From Brevundimonas vesicularis (lineage in GTDB: Bacteria; Pseudomonadota; Alphaproteobacteria; Caulobacterales; Caulobacteraceae): DNA of 64,000 bases. Position numbers and translations under genes: made by a program. The stretch spans positions 1,550,001 through 1,614,000 of the forward strand of contig NZ_CP114278.1 in assembly GCF_027105095.1 (NCBI RefSeq). Direction: 5' to 3'. The notes beneath the pieces are model-generated. The model saw only the letters and a list, made by a program, of their open reading frames with translations. It had not been told where the DNA came from and made no database searches. Below, one piece after another: positions 27,043 to 35,706 of the stretch; the stretch's first letter is position 1; each line of letters begins with the position of its first letter.

Positions 27043-27756
27043 ATGATCGAGCGCAGACCATTTGAATCCCTCGGTGGCGCCAACCACGGCTGGCTGAACG
27101 CCAAACACCATTTTTCCTTCGCGAACTACTATGATCCCAAGCGGATGAGCTGGGGCAATCTTCGGGTCTGGAACGACGACGAGATCGCCGCCGGAACCGG
27201 CTTCCCGCCGCATCCGCACGCCGACATGGAGATCATCACCTATGTCCGCGATGGGGCCATCACCCATGAGGACAGTCTGGGCAACAAGGGGCGCACCGTC
27301 GCGGGCGATGTCCAGGTGATGAGCGCCGGAACCGGCATCCGTCACGCGGAATACAACGCCGAGCCGGACCTGACGCGGATCTTTCAGATCTGGATCGAGC
27401 CGACCCGGCGCGGGGATGCGCCGAGTTGGGGCACCAAACCCTTCCCCAAGGGCGAGCGATCGGGTCAGTTCGTGGTCCTGGCCTCGGGCTTCGAGGGCGA
27501 CGCTCTTGAAAGCGGTGGGGACGCCCTGCCGATCCGTACCGATGCGCGGATCGTGGCGGCGACGCTGAAGGCGGGCGACAGCGCCGACTATCTGCTGGGC
27601 GGCGCGCGGCGGGCCTATCTGGTCCCGGCGAAGGGCGAGGTCGAGGTCAATGGCGTCCGGCTGAACGCCCGTGACGGCGCGGCCATCGCCCAAGAGGATG
27701 TCGTGACGGTCAAGGCGCTGTCCGACGCCGAGATCGTGCTGGTGGACGCCGCCTGA
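27043..27756 (+). CDS. pirin-family bicupin protein
   Basis: 237 residues. N-terminal cupin with metal-binding pattern FPPHPHADMEIITYV and GIRHAEYN; YhaK/YhhW-like pirin, some members of which show quercetinase activity. The C-terminal cupin is degenerate. GAAAGGACGAG precedes the ATG. Divergent from the LysR gene and followed 72 bp later by a DoxX protein, a recurrent trio linked to quinone/electrophile response in related bacteria. Confidence 0.88.
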   Translation: MIERRPFESLGGANHGWLNAKHHFSFANYYDPKRMSWGNLRVWNDDEIAAGTGFPPHPHADMEIITYVRDGAITHEDSLGNKGRTVAGDVQVMSAGTGIRHAEYNAEPDLTRIFQIWIEPTRRGDAPSWGTKPFPKGERSGQFVVLASGFEGDALESGGDALPIRTDARIVAATLKAGDSADYLLGGARRAYLVPAKGEVEVNGVRLNARDGAAIAQEDVVTVKALSDAEIVLVDAA

Positions 27757-27828
27757 TTTTCGGAACAAGCTTCACGGTCGGACCCGATCCGACCGGGAAC
27801 AACCGCGTTAAAAGGGCGAGGAAAGAGA

Positions 27829-28227
27829 ATGTTCAATCAAGTGAATGGCTGGTCTTCCCGCGCCTTGGCGGCGCTCAGGATCGTCGCCGGTCTGTTGTTC
27901 CTGGCGCATGGCGTCATCAAGGTCTTCGGCTTCCCGGCCGGGGCCGAACCCGGTCAGCAGGAGCTGCTGTCGTTGTTCGGCATCGGCGGGGTGATCGAGC
28001 TGATCACGGGCCTACTGCTGATCCTGGGCCTGTTCACGCGTCCGGCCGCCTTCATCGCCTCGGGCCAGATGGCCGTGGCCTACTGGATGTTCCACTTCTC
28101 CAGCAGCCCCTATCCGGCGGTGAATGGCGGCGACGCGGCCATCCTGTACTGCTTCATCTTCCTGTATATCTTCACCGCCGGTCCGGGCGCGTGGAGCATC
28201 GACAATCGAACCGCAAAGCGGTTCTGA
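27829..28227 (+). CDS. DoxX-family membrane protein
   Basis: 132 residues with four hydrophobic helices: ALRIVAGLLFLAHG, IELITGLLLILGL, MAVAYWMFHF and AILYCFIFLYIF. DoxX/YphA type. The ribosome site GAGGAAAGAG is strong. Cotranscribed with pirin. Function unknown beyond membrane redox/stress association. Confidence 0.85.
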   Translation: MFNQVNGWSSRALAALRIVAGLLFLAHGVIKVFGFPAGAEPGQQELLSLFGIGGVIELITGLLLILGLFTRPAAFIASGQMAVAYWMFHFSSSPYPAVNGGDAAILYCFIFLYIFTAGPGAWSIDNRTAKRF

Positions 28228-28245
28228 TTTTTCAGAATGAGAATA

Positions 28246-28275
28246 GCCGCCGCGCTGTCCTGCGCGGCGGCTTTG
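28246..28275. terminator. terminator hairpin between doxX and the iminopeptidase
   Basis: GCCGCCGCG (28246-28254) pairs with CGCGGCGGC (28263-28271), an 8-nt loop, then TTTG. It serves the plus strand and may also act on the convergent minus-strand gene. Confidence 0.7.
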
Positions 28276-29256
28276 TCATGCCTTGAGGCTCGCGGCCCAG
28301 TCAGCGGCGCGCACCAGGCTGTCGACGATCCCGGGTTCCGACGAGGCGTGGCCGGCGTCGCCGACGATGTCCAGATGCGCCTCGGGCCAGGCGCGGTGCA
28401 GCGCCCAGGCACCTGAGATCGGCGTCACCACGTCGAACCGGCCCTGCGCGATCCAGCACGGGATATGCCGCATCCGGTCCACATTCTTCAGCAGCCAGCC
28501 GTCCTCCTCGAAGAAGCCGGCGTTGGTGAAGAACCAGTTCTCGATCCGAGCGAAGGCGACGGCGAAGTCGGGCTCGGCGAACTTGTCCGGCCGGGCGTTG
28601 GGACCCTCGACGCTGACGGTCTCGCCCTCCCAACTGGACCAGGCGACGGCGCATCGCTCGCGCTCTGCGACATTATCGCCGATCAGCCGCTTGTAATAGG
28701 CGGCCATCAGGTCGCCGCGCTCGGCCTCGGGGATGGGGGCGATGAAGCGTTCCCAGGCGTCCGGGAAGATCATCGAGGCGCCGTGCTGATAGAACCAGTG
28801 CAACTCCTTCTTCGTCAGCAGGAAGATTCCGCGCAGCAGCAGCGCGATGACCCGCTCAGGATGGGTGATGGCGTAGGCCATCGACAGGGTCGAACCCCAG
28901 GACCCGCCGAACACCACCCATTTGTCGACGCCGCACAGGGCGCGCAGACGCTCGATGTCGTCGATCAGGGTCCAAGTCGTGTTGTCTTCCAGCGAGGCGT
29001 GGGGCCGCGACTGACCGCAGCCGCGCTGGTCGAACATGATGATGCGATAGACGGCGGGATCGAAGAAGCGGCGCATGCCCGGATTGACCGCGCCGCCAGG
29101 CCCGCCGTGCAGAACCAGGACCGGCAGACCGTGCGGATTGCCGGATTCCTCGTAATAGATTTCATGCACGCCTTCGGTCGGCATCCAACCCGAGGCATAG
29201 GCCTCGATCTCGGGGTGGAGCACACGACGCGGCTCGGCGGGCGTGGGGAAGGCCAT
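28276..29256 (-). CDS. pip: proline iminopeptidase
   Basis: 326 residues, S33 alpha/beta hydrolase. HGGPGGAVNPGMRRFFDP and the DQRGCGQSRPH box are diagnostic; nucleophile Ser in GGSWGSTL; Asp in GRFDVVTP and His in GDAGHASSEP. Removes N-terminal proline from peptides in the cytoplasm. Downstream of the DUF423 gene with a 26-bp gap. Confidence 0.94.
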   Translation of the reverse strand: MAFPTPAEPRRVLHPEIEAYASGWMPTEGVHEIYYEESGNPHGLPVLVLHGGPGGAVNPGMRRFFDPAVYRIIMFDQRGCGQSRPHASLEDNTTWTLIDDIERLRALCGVDKWVVFGGSWGSTLSMAYAITHPERVIALLLRGIFLLTKKELHWFYQHGASMIFPDAWERFIAPIPEAERGDLMAAYYKRLIGDNVAERERCAVAWSSWEGETVSVEGPNARPDKFAEPDFAVAFARIENWFFTNAGFFEEDGWLLKNVDRMRHIPCWIAQGRFDVVTPISGAWALHRAWPEAHLDIVGDAGHASSEPGIVDSLVRAADWAASLKA

Positions 29257-29282
29257 GGATGCTTGGTCTTTCTACGAGGGAA

Positions 29283-29645
29283 TCAGGGGCGAGAACGCAA
29301 GGCCGAAAAGGCCAGGCAGAGCCAGCCGGCGATCATCAGAAGGCCGCCGATCGGGGCCACGGCGCCGAACGCCGGCACGCCGAGAAAGGCGATCGCCGCC
29401 AGGGCGAGGCAGAAGATCAGACCGCCGATCGATCCGAGCCAGCCCGCAAGCCGGGCCAGCCCGCCGCCCCCTGTCCACTGTGCGCACGCGAAGGCGAAGA
29501 CGGCGTGGACGATCTGATACTGGGCGCCAGTGGTCAGCAGGGTCTTGATCTGCGGCCCGGCGCCATGCGCGGCGAAGGCGCCCAGCGCCACGGCCAGGGC
29601 GCCGTTCAATGCGGCGAAGACGATCAGGTTGCGACTCACTGTCAT
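29283..29645 (-). CDS. DUF423 small membrane protein
   Basis: 120 residues with four hydrophobic stretches. Family features are GAFAAHG near residue 25 and YQIVHAVFAFA. YgdD/DUF423 members have no settled function. Probably in an operon with pip. Confidence 0.85.
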   Translation of the reverse strand: MTVSRNLIVFAALNGALAVALGAFAAHGAGPQIKTLLTTGAQYQIVHAVFAFACAQWTGGGGLARLAGWLGSIGGLIFCLALAAIAFLGVPAFGAVAPIGGLLMIAGWLCLAFSALRSRP

Positions 29646-29693
29646 TTGGAAACCCTAGACCGAAGGGCGCCCGATGTCTGCGACCCAAAAGGG

Positions 29694-30311
29694 TTAACCG
29701 ATGCGCGGCAGCGGCGTCAGGTGGCTGGCCATGGCCGAGGCAGCCGCCTTGACGCCCTTGCGCACCGCGGCCTCATTGGCGGGGGCGGGCGCGCGCAGCA
29801 GGCCTATCGACGGCGTCAGAGGGCCATCCGGCAGGTCCGAGAGCACGCGGTAGAGAAGGTAGGAGCCGGCGTCCTCCTCAATGTCGGACGAGGCGTCGGC
29901 CTGTAGCCCGGCGGCGGTCAGTGCGCGAACCATGTCGGCGACGGGCGCCGTGGTGCGGGCCACGCCCGGCCCGGTGCTGGACAGGCGGTGCTTGTAGTCG
30001 AGAGTGCGGTTCTCAGCGCGCATCTGGACCCGGAAGCCAGAGCCCTTTTGCGTGCGTCCGACCAGGAGGACAGCCCGGCATTCCCCGCTGCCGATACGTG
30101 CGGCCAGGGTCGAGGCGAGCTCGTCGGGATCGGCGGCGGCGATGGGCACGGCGCGGGCCCCGCTGGGACTCCAGATTTCGCCCGACAGATCCTCGACCAA
30201 GTCCCACCCGTCATCGTCGCCGTCATAGGCGCAGATGATGATGCCAGGGCGGCGATCACCACTGGCACGACTGTCGATTTGGTTCATCGTGCCAGCCATA
30301 GCCCCATCCAT
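29694..30311 (-). CDS. degenerate pyroglutamyl-peptidase-fold protein
   Basis: 205 residues, start uncertain (MDGAM, MAGTM or MNQID, 8 codons apart). The body resembles peptidase C15: RAVLLVGRTQKGSGFRVQ matches the family strand before the catalytic Glu; TAPVADMVRALTAAGL then EDAGSYLLYRVL matches the helix and nucleophile segment. At the three catalytic positions it has Gln, Leu and Arg (in GLLRAP) instead of Glu, Cys and His. It is thus probably not a peptidase. The alignment was made by eye. It is 60 bp downstream of the tipN-like gene. Confidence 0.55.
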   Translation of the reverse strand: MDGAMAGTMNQIDSRASGDRRPGIIICAYDGDDDGWDLVEDLSGEIWSPSGARAVPIAAADPDELASTLAARIGSGECRAVLLVGRTQKGSGFRVQMRAENRTLDYKHRLSSTGPGVARTTAPVADMVRALTAAGLQADASSDIEEDAGSYLLYRVLSDLPDGPLTPSIGLLRAPAPANEAAVRKGVKAAASAMASHLTPLPRIG

Positions 30312-30371
30312 GACAGTTCGGTGACGTGCAAGAGGCTGTAACTTCCCGACGCCGTCAAGTCCGCAAAAGTC

Positions 30372-32954
30372 TTAGCCCAGGTCGCCGACCGCCGCATCCA
30401 GCAACATGAAGGCGCGACCGCTGTCGGACGCCAGGCTGGACTGAACCGCCGCGCTGTCTCCGGCGCGGGCGGAAGCGTTCAGCATGACCGCGAAGTTGCG
30501 AACGTAGCGTTCGGCGTCGGCGCGCAGTTCGGCGTCGCTGAGCACGCGGCGAGACACGCTGCGGACAGCGGCCGGAGCGACGCGACGCACAATCTGACGC
30601 GCGGCGTCGGGGTCGCCATTGCTGAAGGCGCGGGCGGCCTCTTCGACGCGAGAACGAGGCAGAAGGGCGTTGGGATCGACCCCCATACGCCGGATGGCGG
30701 CGGCGACCCGCTCGGACAGGGCCTCGGCCTCGGCAGGCGAGGGGGAGGGCGTGTCCAGCTCCAGCGGCGCCTCGTTGTCGTCATCGCCGTCGATCAGATC
30801 GCTCCAGTCCAGGCCCTTGTCCGCCGACGGCGGGGGCGTCTCTGCGGGCTCGAGCCGCAGGCGACTGCGCAGACCGAATCGCCGCTCTTCGACGGGCGGC
30901 GAGGCGGGAGGCGTTGGGCGATCGGTCCGGCGCTCGGGACGAGGTTCGGGCCGGGCCTCGATCTCTGCGGCGGGCTCGCGACGGCGTGCCGGTGTCGTAT
31001 CGCCCGACACCACGCCCATCAAACGCACGGCCTCGGTCAGCATGTCGTAGTTCCGGCGCACGCGATCCTGGAAGCCGACATCCAGCGCCTCGGTGTCCTC
31101 GGCCGCCTTTCGCGAGGCGGCGGAAAGGGAGGCCAGGCCTTCTTCGACAGTGGCGCGCACGGCGTCGGCGCGGGCGCGGGCTTCCTGAGGCAGGCGCGCG
31201 GCGCGCTCGTCGATGTCGGCGACGGCGGTGTCGATTTCCGACAAGGCGCTGTTGAGGCGTGCCACCAGGGTTTCCAGGCGGCTGACCATCCGCTCGCCGG
31301 TCTCTTCGACCAGGCCGGAGGTTTCGGTGACGATGCGGCGGGCGTCGGCGATGCGGGCGTCGGCGGCGGTGTCGGCCTTTTGGGCCGCGTCAAACAAGGA
31401 TTCGCCCAGGCGGTCGGTGCGCAGACGCGCCTGTTCGGCGGCGTCGGCGGCGGCGGCGCGAGAATCCTCGGCCGTGGCGCGCATCTGCTCCAGGGCGCGG
31501 CGCGTCTCTTCCATCAGGGCGTCGCGCGCCTCGGCCGCCAAGGCCTCGAAGCGGTCGAGGGCGAGCTTGGTGGCGGAATCGAAGCCGTCGGCCTCGCGTT
31601 GCGACATATCCACCAGCGCGCGGAACTGGTCGGTGGCGGCCTCGACCAGATCGCGCATGGACTCGACCGAGGTCTGGGTGGTGCGATCCAGATCGCCCGC
31701 GGCGCTGCGCGTGGCGGAGAGATGCTCGATCAGTTGAGCGCGCTGGCTTTCGACTTGGGCGGAGAAGTCTTCCTGATCGGTTCGCAGGGCGTAGGCGGCA
31801 GTGACCAGGGCGGCGCGCTGCTGGCTGAGGCCTTCCTCGACGGACTGGATCTGCTCGGCGACGCCCGAACCGGCGTTCTCAAGTCGGATGGTCTGGCGCG
31901 CCAGATCGTCGGACGCCACGCGGGCGGCGTCCTGCGCTTCGCCTGCGGCGGCGGCGAGGTCGGCGGCACGGGCGGCGAGGGCGGCCTCGGCTTCGCGAAG
32001 TTGCGCCTGAGCCAAATCAGAGGCGTCCGCGACCATGCGCGATTGCCGCTCGACGGCGTCGATGACGCCCGACACCTGCGTATCCAGATGGATGCCCAGG
32101 GTCTGCATCTGGTCGCGCTCGCGGCCCAGGTTTTCGGTGAGACGACGCGCGGTGCGGCCGGCGTTCTCGGCCGCCTCGTTCAGCCGCGTTGTCTCTTGGG
32201 CCAGCGCCTCTCTGAGCAGGGCCATATCGTTGCGTGCGCGTTCCGCCGCCAGGGTGGCGTGATCGATGTCGGAGCGCAGCGACTGAAGCACCTCGCCGGT
32301 CTGCTGGGCGGCCAGGGCGGTCGGGGCGACGAGGGCCTCGGCCAGTTGGCGGGCGCGACGCGTCTCTGCGGCCAGACCGGCGCCCTGTCGGACGGCATGG
32401 GCCAGCATGATGGCCAGACCCGCAGGGGCCAGGGCGATCAGGGCGTAGATGGCGATCCGCAGCGGATCCAGTTCGGCGCCGCCCGCGCCGAACTCATAGG
32501 CCGCCCATGACGCGACGCCGCCGATCCACAGCGCGGAGGCGATACCCGCAATCACATAGGCATGGCGCCCTAACGGCTCGGCCTGGGCCTTGGCTTGAAC
32601 GGTTTTCACAGCCGGCGGTTTAGACAGCTCGAACGGCGCAGGCGGCTGACCGGCTGTAACGGCCATCTCGATCGGTGCGTCGGGCGTCGGTTTCTTATCG
32701 CCCTCGGCAGTGTTGCGCTCTGCGGCCAGAGCGCGTTCCTCGGCCAGCCGCTGCTCTTCCAGCAGGCGCCGGCGACGGCGCTCCGACATCGGAGGCTCGA
32801 ACTTCGGCTGCACGATTTCGAAATCAGGTTCGGGGATCGGTTCGAATTCAGACGTCGCCTCGTCGGGCGGCGTTTCGTCCGTCGTCGAGAGCTCTATGGG
32901 CGCAACGACTTCGTCATCGGTCAGCTTCAGCGGCGGCCGTTTGGGAGACTTCAT
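30372..32954 (-). CDS. tipN: TipN-like polarity protein: two membrane helices and a long coiled coil
   Basis: 860 residues from MKSPKRPPLKLTDDEVV (the earlier Met has no homology or ribosome site). Order: acidic/Pro-rich cytoplasmic start with a charged SERRRRRLLEEQRLAEE helix; two membrane helices at about 131-152 and 165-185; then roughly 500 residues of Ala/Glu/Arg-rich coiled coil; a Pro/Arg-rich linker; and a folded C-terminal region. This plan and length match Caulobacter TipN, the new-pole landmark that orients the polarity axis. Identity rests on architecture, not on a motif. The gene stands alone. Confidence 0.7.
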   Translation of the reverse strand: MKSPKRPPLKLTDDEVVAPIELSTTDETPPDEATSEFEPIPEPDFEIVQPKFEPPMSERRRRRLLEEQRLAEERALAAERNTAEGDKKPTPDAPIEMAVTAGQPPAPFELSKPPAVKTVQAKAQAEPLGRHAYVIAGIASALWIGGVASWAAYEFGAGGAELDPLRIAIYALIALAPAGLAIMLAHAVRQGAGLAAETRRARQLAEALVAPTALAAQQTGEVLQSLRSDIDHATLAAERARNDMALLREALAQETTRLNEAAENAGRTARRLTENLGRERDQMQTLGIHLDTQVSGVIDAVERQSRMVADASDLAQAQLREAEAALAARAADLAAAAGEAQDAARVASDDLARQTIRLENAGSGVAEQIQSVEEGLSQQRAALVTAAYALRTDQEDFSAQVESQRAQLIEHLSATRSAAGDLDRTTQTSVESMRDLVEAATDQFRALVDMSQREADGFDSATKLALDRFEALAAEARDALMEETRRALEQMRATAEDSRAAAADAAEQARLRTDRLGESLFDAAQKADTAADARIADARRIVTETSGLVEETGERMVSRLETLVARLNSALSEIDTAVADIDERAARLPQEARARADAVRATVEEGLASLSAASRKAAEDTEALDVGFQDRVRRNYDMLTEAVRLMGVVSGDTTPARRREPAAEIEARPEPRPERRTDRPTPPASPPVEERRFGLRSRLRLEPAETPPPSADKGLDWSDLIDGDDDNEAPLELDTPSPSPAEAEALSERVAAAIRRMGVDPNALLPRSRVEEAARAFSNGDPDAARQIVRRVAPAAVRSVSRRVLSDAELRADAERYVRNFAVMLNASARAGDSAAVQSSLASDSGRAFMLLDAAVGDLG

Positions 32955-33093
32955 AAGCTCAACAACTCGATCTCTGCGCGGGCGTCCGACAGCGCCATGC
33001 AAACCCTAGAGCATGATTGGTGCGGACGAAACCGACTCAAGTCCGCAACCTGTCGATGAACTGTGGCTTGCGGCGTCACATCTGACGTCGCGA

Positions 33094-33276
33094 TCAGCAG
33101 TCGCGCTTGGATTCGGACAGCAGGGTGGTGTTGGAGCCGGTGTCACGACACTCCACCACACGACGCACTTCGCGGTCGCCTTGGTTCGGTTTGTGGGTGT
33201 CGACGCCGAACTGCGTCAGGACGGCGGCGGCCAGCAGGGCGATGAAGCCAGCGATCAGTTCGACAAGCGCCTGCAT
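33094..33276 (-). CDS. 60-residue single-pass membrane protein
   Basis: Short frame with an excellent GGGAGGG ribosome site 4 bases before the ATG. N-terminal helix ALVELIAGFIALLAAAVLTQF, then a charged tail with two cysteines (VVECRDTG and a final KRDC). No family recognised. The site quality and membrane helix favour a real gene over chance. Confidence 0.55.
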   Translation of the reverse strand: MQALVELIAGFIALLAAAVLTQFGVDTHKPNQGDREVRRVVECRDTGSNTTLLSESKRDC

Positions 33277-33433
33277 TCTACCCTCCCTCGCAGCCTGTAT
33301 GGCTACGCTCCTTATGCGCCAAATCGGCGAACGTCACAATCCCGCCCTGAAAGATTGACCGAAGGACACGCGCGTGGAACGGAGGATGCATGCGCTTCGA
33401 CACCATGTCACGCGAATCAGACAGATAGGTCGC

Positions 33434-34912
33434 ATGACGAACGGCAGCGACACTTACGAAGGCAGTCTGCTGGAGCCAGGGCCCGGCCTGTGGACGTCCG
33501 CCGTCGCGCACCGCTTTTCCGTGCTGATGGAAAACGAAGCCTATTTCGACGCCCTGTCGTCTGCGATCCACAAGGCCCAACGCTCCATCGTGCTGCTGGG
33601 ATGGCAGTTCGATCCACGCACCCATCTGGACCCGGAGACGCGGCCCGGTGACAAGTCGGCCGAAATCGGTCGCCAGCTGCGCATGCTGGTCAAGAAGAAG
33701 CCGGACCTGGATGTGCGACTGCTCATCTGGAAATCGCCGCTGCTGATCGCCGCGTCGCAGGGCTTCTATCCGCACAAGGCGCAGCGCTGGTTCCGTAAGC
33801 GGATGGTGGAGTTCCGGCTCGATTCCCCCGGTCCTATCGGCGCCTGTCATCATCAGAAGGTGGTGGTCATCGACGACAAGGTGGCCTTCTGCGGCGGCGG
33901 CGACATCTCGACCGATCGCTGGGATTCCGACGAACATCTGGACGGCGACCCGCGCCGCGCTCTGCCTAGCGGCCTGATCTGCAAGGCGCGTCACGAGGTG
34001 ATGAGCGTGATGGACGGCCCTGCGGCGCGTGCGCTGGGCGATCTGGCGCGCGAACGCTGGTTCAAGGCGACGTGGGAGCGCACCATCCCGGACGAGGTCG
34101 AGGACGATCCCTGGCCCGACGGCGTGCCGGTGCAGATGACCGACGTGCCCGTCGGCATCGCCCGCACAGAGCCGAAGTGGTCGGGGCGTCACGAGGTGCG
34201 CGAGAGCGAGGCCTTGCACCTAGAATCAATCCGGCGCGCCAAGCGGCTGATCTATATCGAAAACCAGTATTTCACCTCGCCGGTCATCGCCGCCGCGCTG
34301 GCCGAACGACTTGCCGAGGTGGAGGGGCCGCAGGTCATCGTCATCTCGACCGCCAAGAGCCCGAGCTGGTTCGACAGCATGACCATGGACACGGCCCGGG
34401 CCGAGGTGCTGCACCGGCTGGAACAGGCGGACAAATACAACCGCTTCTTCGCCTTTGCGCCCCTGACGGCGGAGGGCGACCGGATCATCGTCCACGCCAA
34501 GGTGACCATCATCGATGATCGGCTGCTGCGGATCGGGTCCACCAATCTGAACAACCGTTCGATGGGGCTGGATACCGAATGCGACATCGCCGCCGAGCCG
34601 GTCGACGCGGCGGGTCGGGCCTTCATCACGGCGCATCGTCACCGGACGATCGCCCATTGGCTGGGCGTCGCGACGGAGGACTACGCGGCGGTCGAGGGCG
34701 TCTTCGGCTCGGTGGGGCAGGCGATCTGCAACTTCGAGACGGATAGGCTCAAGCCGCTGGGCTCGGAGCCGCCGACGCGAATCCAGCGGATGTTCGCCGA
34801 ATGGCAGTTGGGCGACCCAACGTCTTCCAGCGACGCCTGGCGACCGTGGAAGCGTCTGAACCGCTCGCAACGCACGCGACCGGCGTCCGAGGGGGGTCAG
34901 GCGCCCGGCTGA
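33434..34912 (+). CDS. phospholipase D-like / cardiolipin synthase-like phosphodiesterase
   Basis: 492 residues from MTNGSDTYEG (an AGGT site upstream); a GTG at 33374 would add 20 residues. Two HKD motifs: HHQKVVVIDDKVAF and HAKVTIIDDRLLRIGSTN. It resembles the PLD half of PLD-EEP proteins and acts on phospholipids or phosphodiesters. No N-terminal membrane helix, unlike cardiolipin synthase A. It overlaps the convergent EEP gene by 16 bases. Confidence 0.88.
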   Translation: MTNGSDTYEGSLLEPGPGLWTSAVAHRFSVLMENEAYFDALSSAIHKAQRSIVLLGWQFDPRTHLDPETRPGDKSAEIGRQLRMLVKKKPDLDVRLLIWKSPLLIAASQGFYPHKAQRWFRKRMVEFRLDSPGPIGACHHQKVVVIDDKVAFCGGGDISTDRWDSDEHLDGDPRRALPSGLICKARHEVMSVMDGPAARALGDLARERWFKATWERTIPDEVEDDPWPDGVPVQMTDVPVGIARTEPKWSGRHEVRESEALHLESIRRAKRLIYIENQYFTSPVIAAALAERLAEVEGPQVIVISTAKSPSWFDSMTMDTARAEVLHRLEQADKYNRFFAFAPLTAEGDRIIVHAKVTIIDDRLLRIGSTNLNNRSMGLDTECDIAAEPVDAAGRAFITAHRHRTIAHWLGVATEDYAAVEGVFGSVGQAICNFETDRLKPLGSEPPTRIQRMFAEWQLGDPTSSSDAWRPWKRLNRSQRTRPASEGGQAPG

Positions 34913-35634
34913 ACGACCTCGAAGTCGACAATCAGCGGCAGGTGATCGGAGGCGACGCGGGCCAGGGGCGAGAAGGCCGTTCGCACCGCGCGGATGCGGA
35001 TATGCGGGCTGACGAAACAGTGGTCGATGCGGATGGCGGGGAAGGCCGAAGGGAAGGTCTTCACACTGGGTTTCTGGCCCAACTGACGCTGGCAGTCCTG
35101 CAGGCTGCGGCACAGGGTCTGATAGGGGCGGGTGATCGAAGTGGCGTTGAAGTCGCCGGCCAGCAGGGTCGGGCCCCTGCATCCGCCGACCCAGCCGGAT
35201 CCAGCCAGCGCGGCGGCCTGAAGCCGCTGCTCGCGCGGGACCAGACCCAGGTGGGTGTTCATGACGTTGACGGCTGTCCCGTCGATCTCGATTTCCGACC
35301 AGATCGCGCCGCGCGGTTCCAATCCCGGAATGCCGGTGACGGTCGGCAAGGCGTCGGCGCGGACGAGCCGTTCGGGGTGAGAGGTCAGAATGGCGTCGCC
35401 GTACTGTTCGGCCTCGACCCGCATCGCCGGGTGAAAGCGAGAGGTCATGGCCAGACCGTCGGCGATCGCCTCGGCCTGATCAACCCCGCCCGTGCGTGCG
35501 CGGCCCACATCCAGTTCCTGCAGGCAGACGATGTCCGGCTCGAACTCGGCGATGACGGCGACGATCCGATCGACGTCCAGACGACGATCCGTGCCGACGC
35601 AGCGGTGGACATTGTAGGTAAGAAGGCGAGGCAT
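34897..35634 (-). CDS. endonuclease/exonuclease/phosphatase (EEP) family hydrolase
   Basis: 245 residues. LLTYNVHRC start, catalytic Glu in VCLQELDVG, NTHLG, AGDFNAT and terminal SDHLPL, all metal-dependent EEP hallmarks. Adjacent to the PLD gene tail to tail. In other bacteria the same two domains occur as neighbours or as a fusion, suggesting a shared membrane-lipid or nucleotide-linked role. Confidence 0.88.
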   Translation of the reverse strand: MPRLLTYNVHRCVGTDRRLDVDRIVAVIAEFEPDIVCLQELDVGRARTGGVDQAEAIADGLAMTSRFHPAMRVEAEQYGDAILTSHPERLVRADALPTVTGIPGLEPRGAIWSEIEIDGTAVNVMNTHLGLVPREQRLQAAALAGSGWVGGCRGPTLLAGDFNATSITRPYQTLCRSLQDCQRQLGQKPSVKTFPSAFPAIRIDHCFVSPHIRIRAVRTAFSPLARVASDHLPLIVDFEVVQPGA

Positions 35635-35706
35635 GAGCTGGCGGCTGTTTGAAAGATGACCGTGGGCTAGGCCTTCTGGCGCGCGAATGCGACCCCGATG
35701 CGACGA

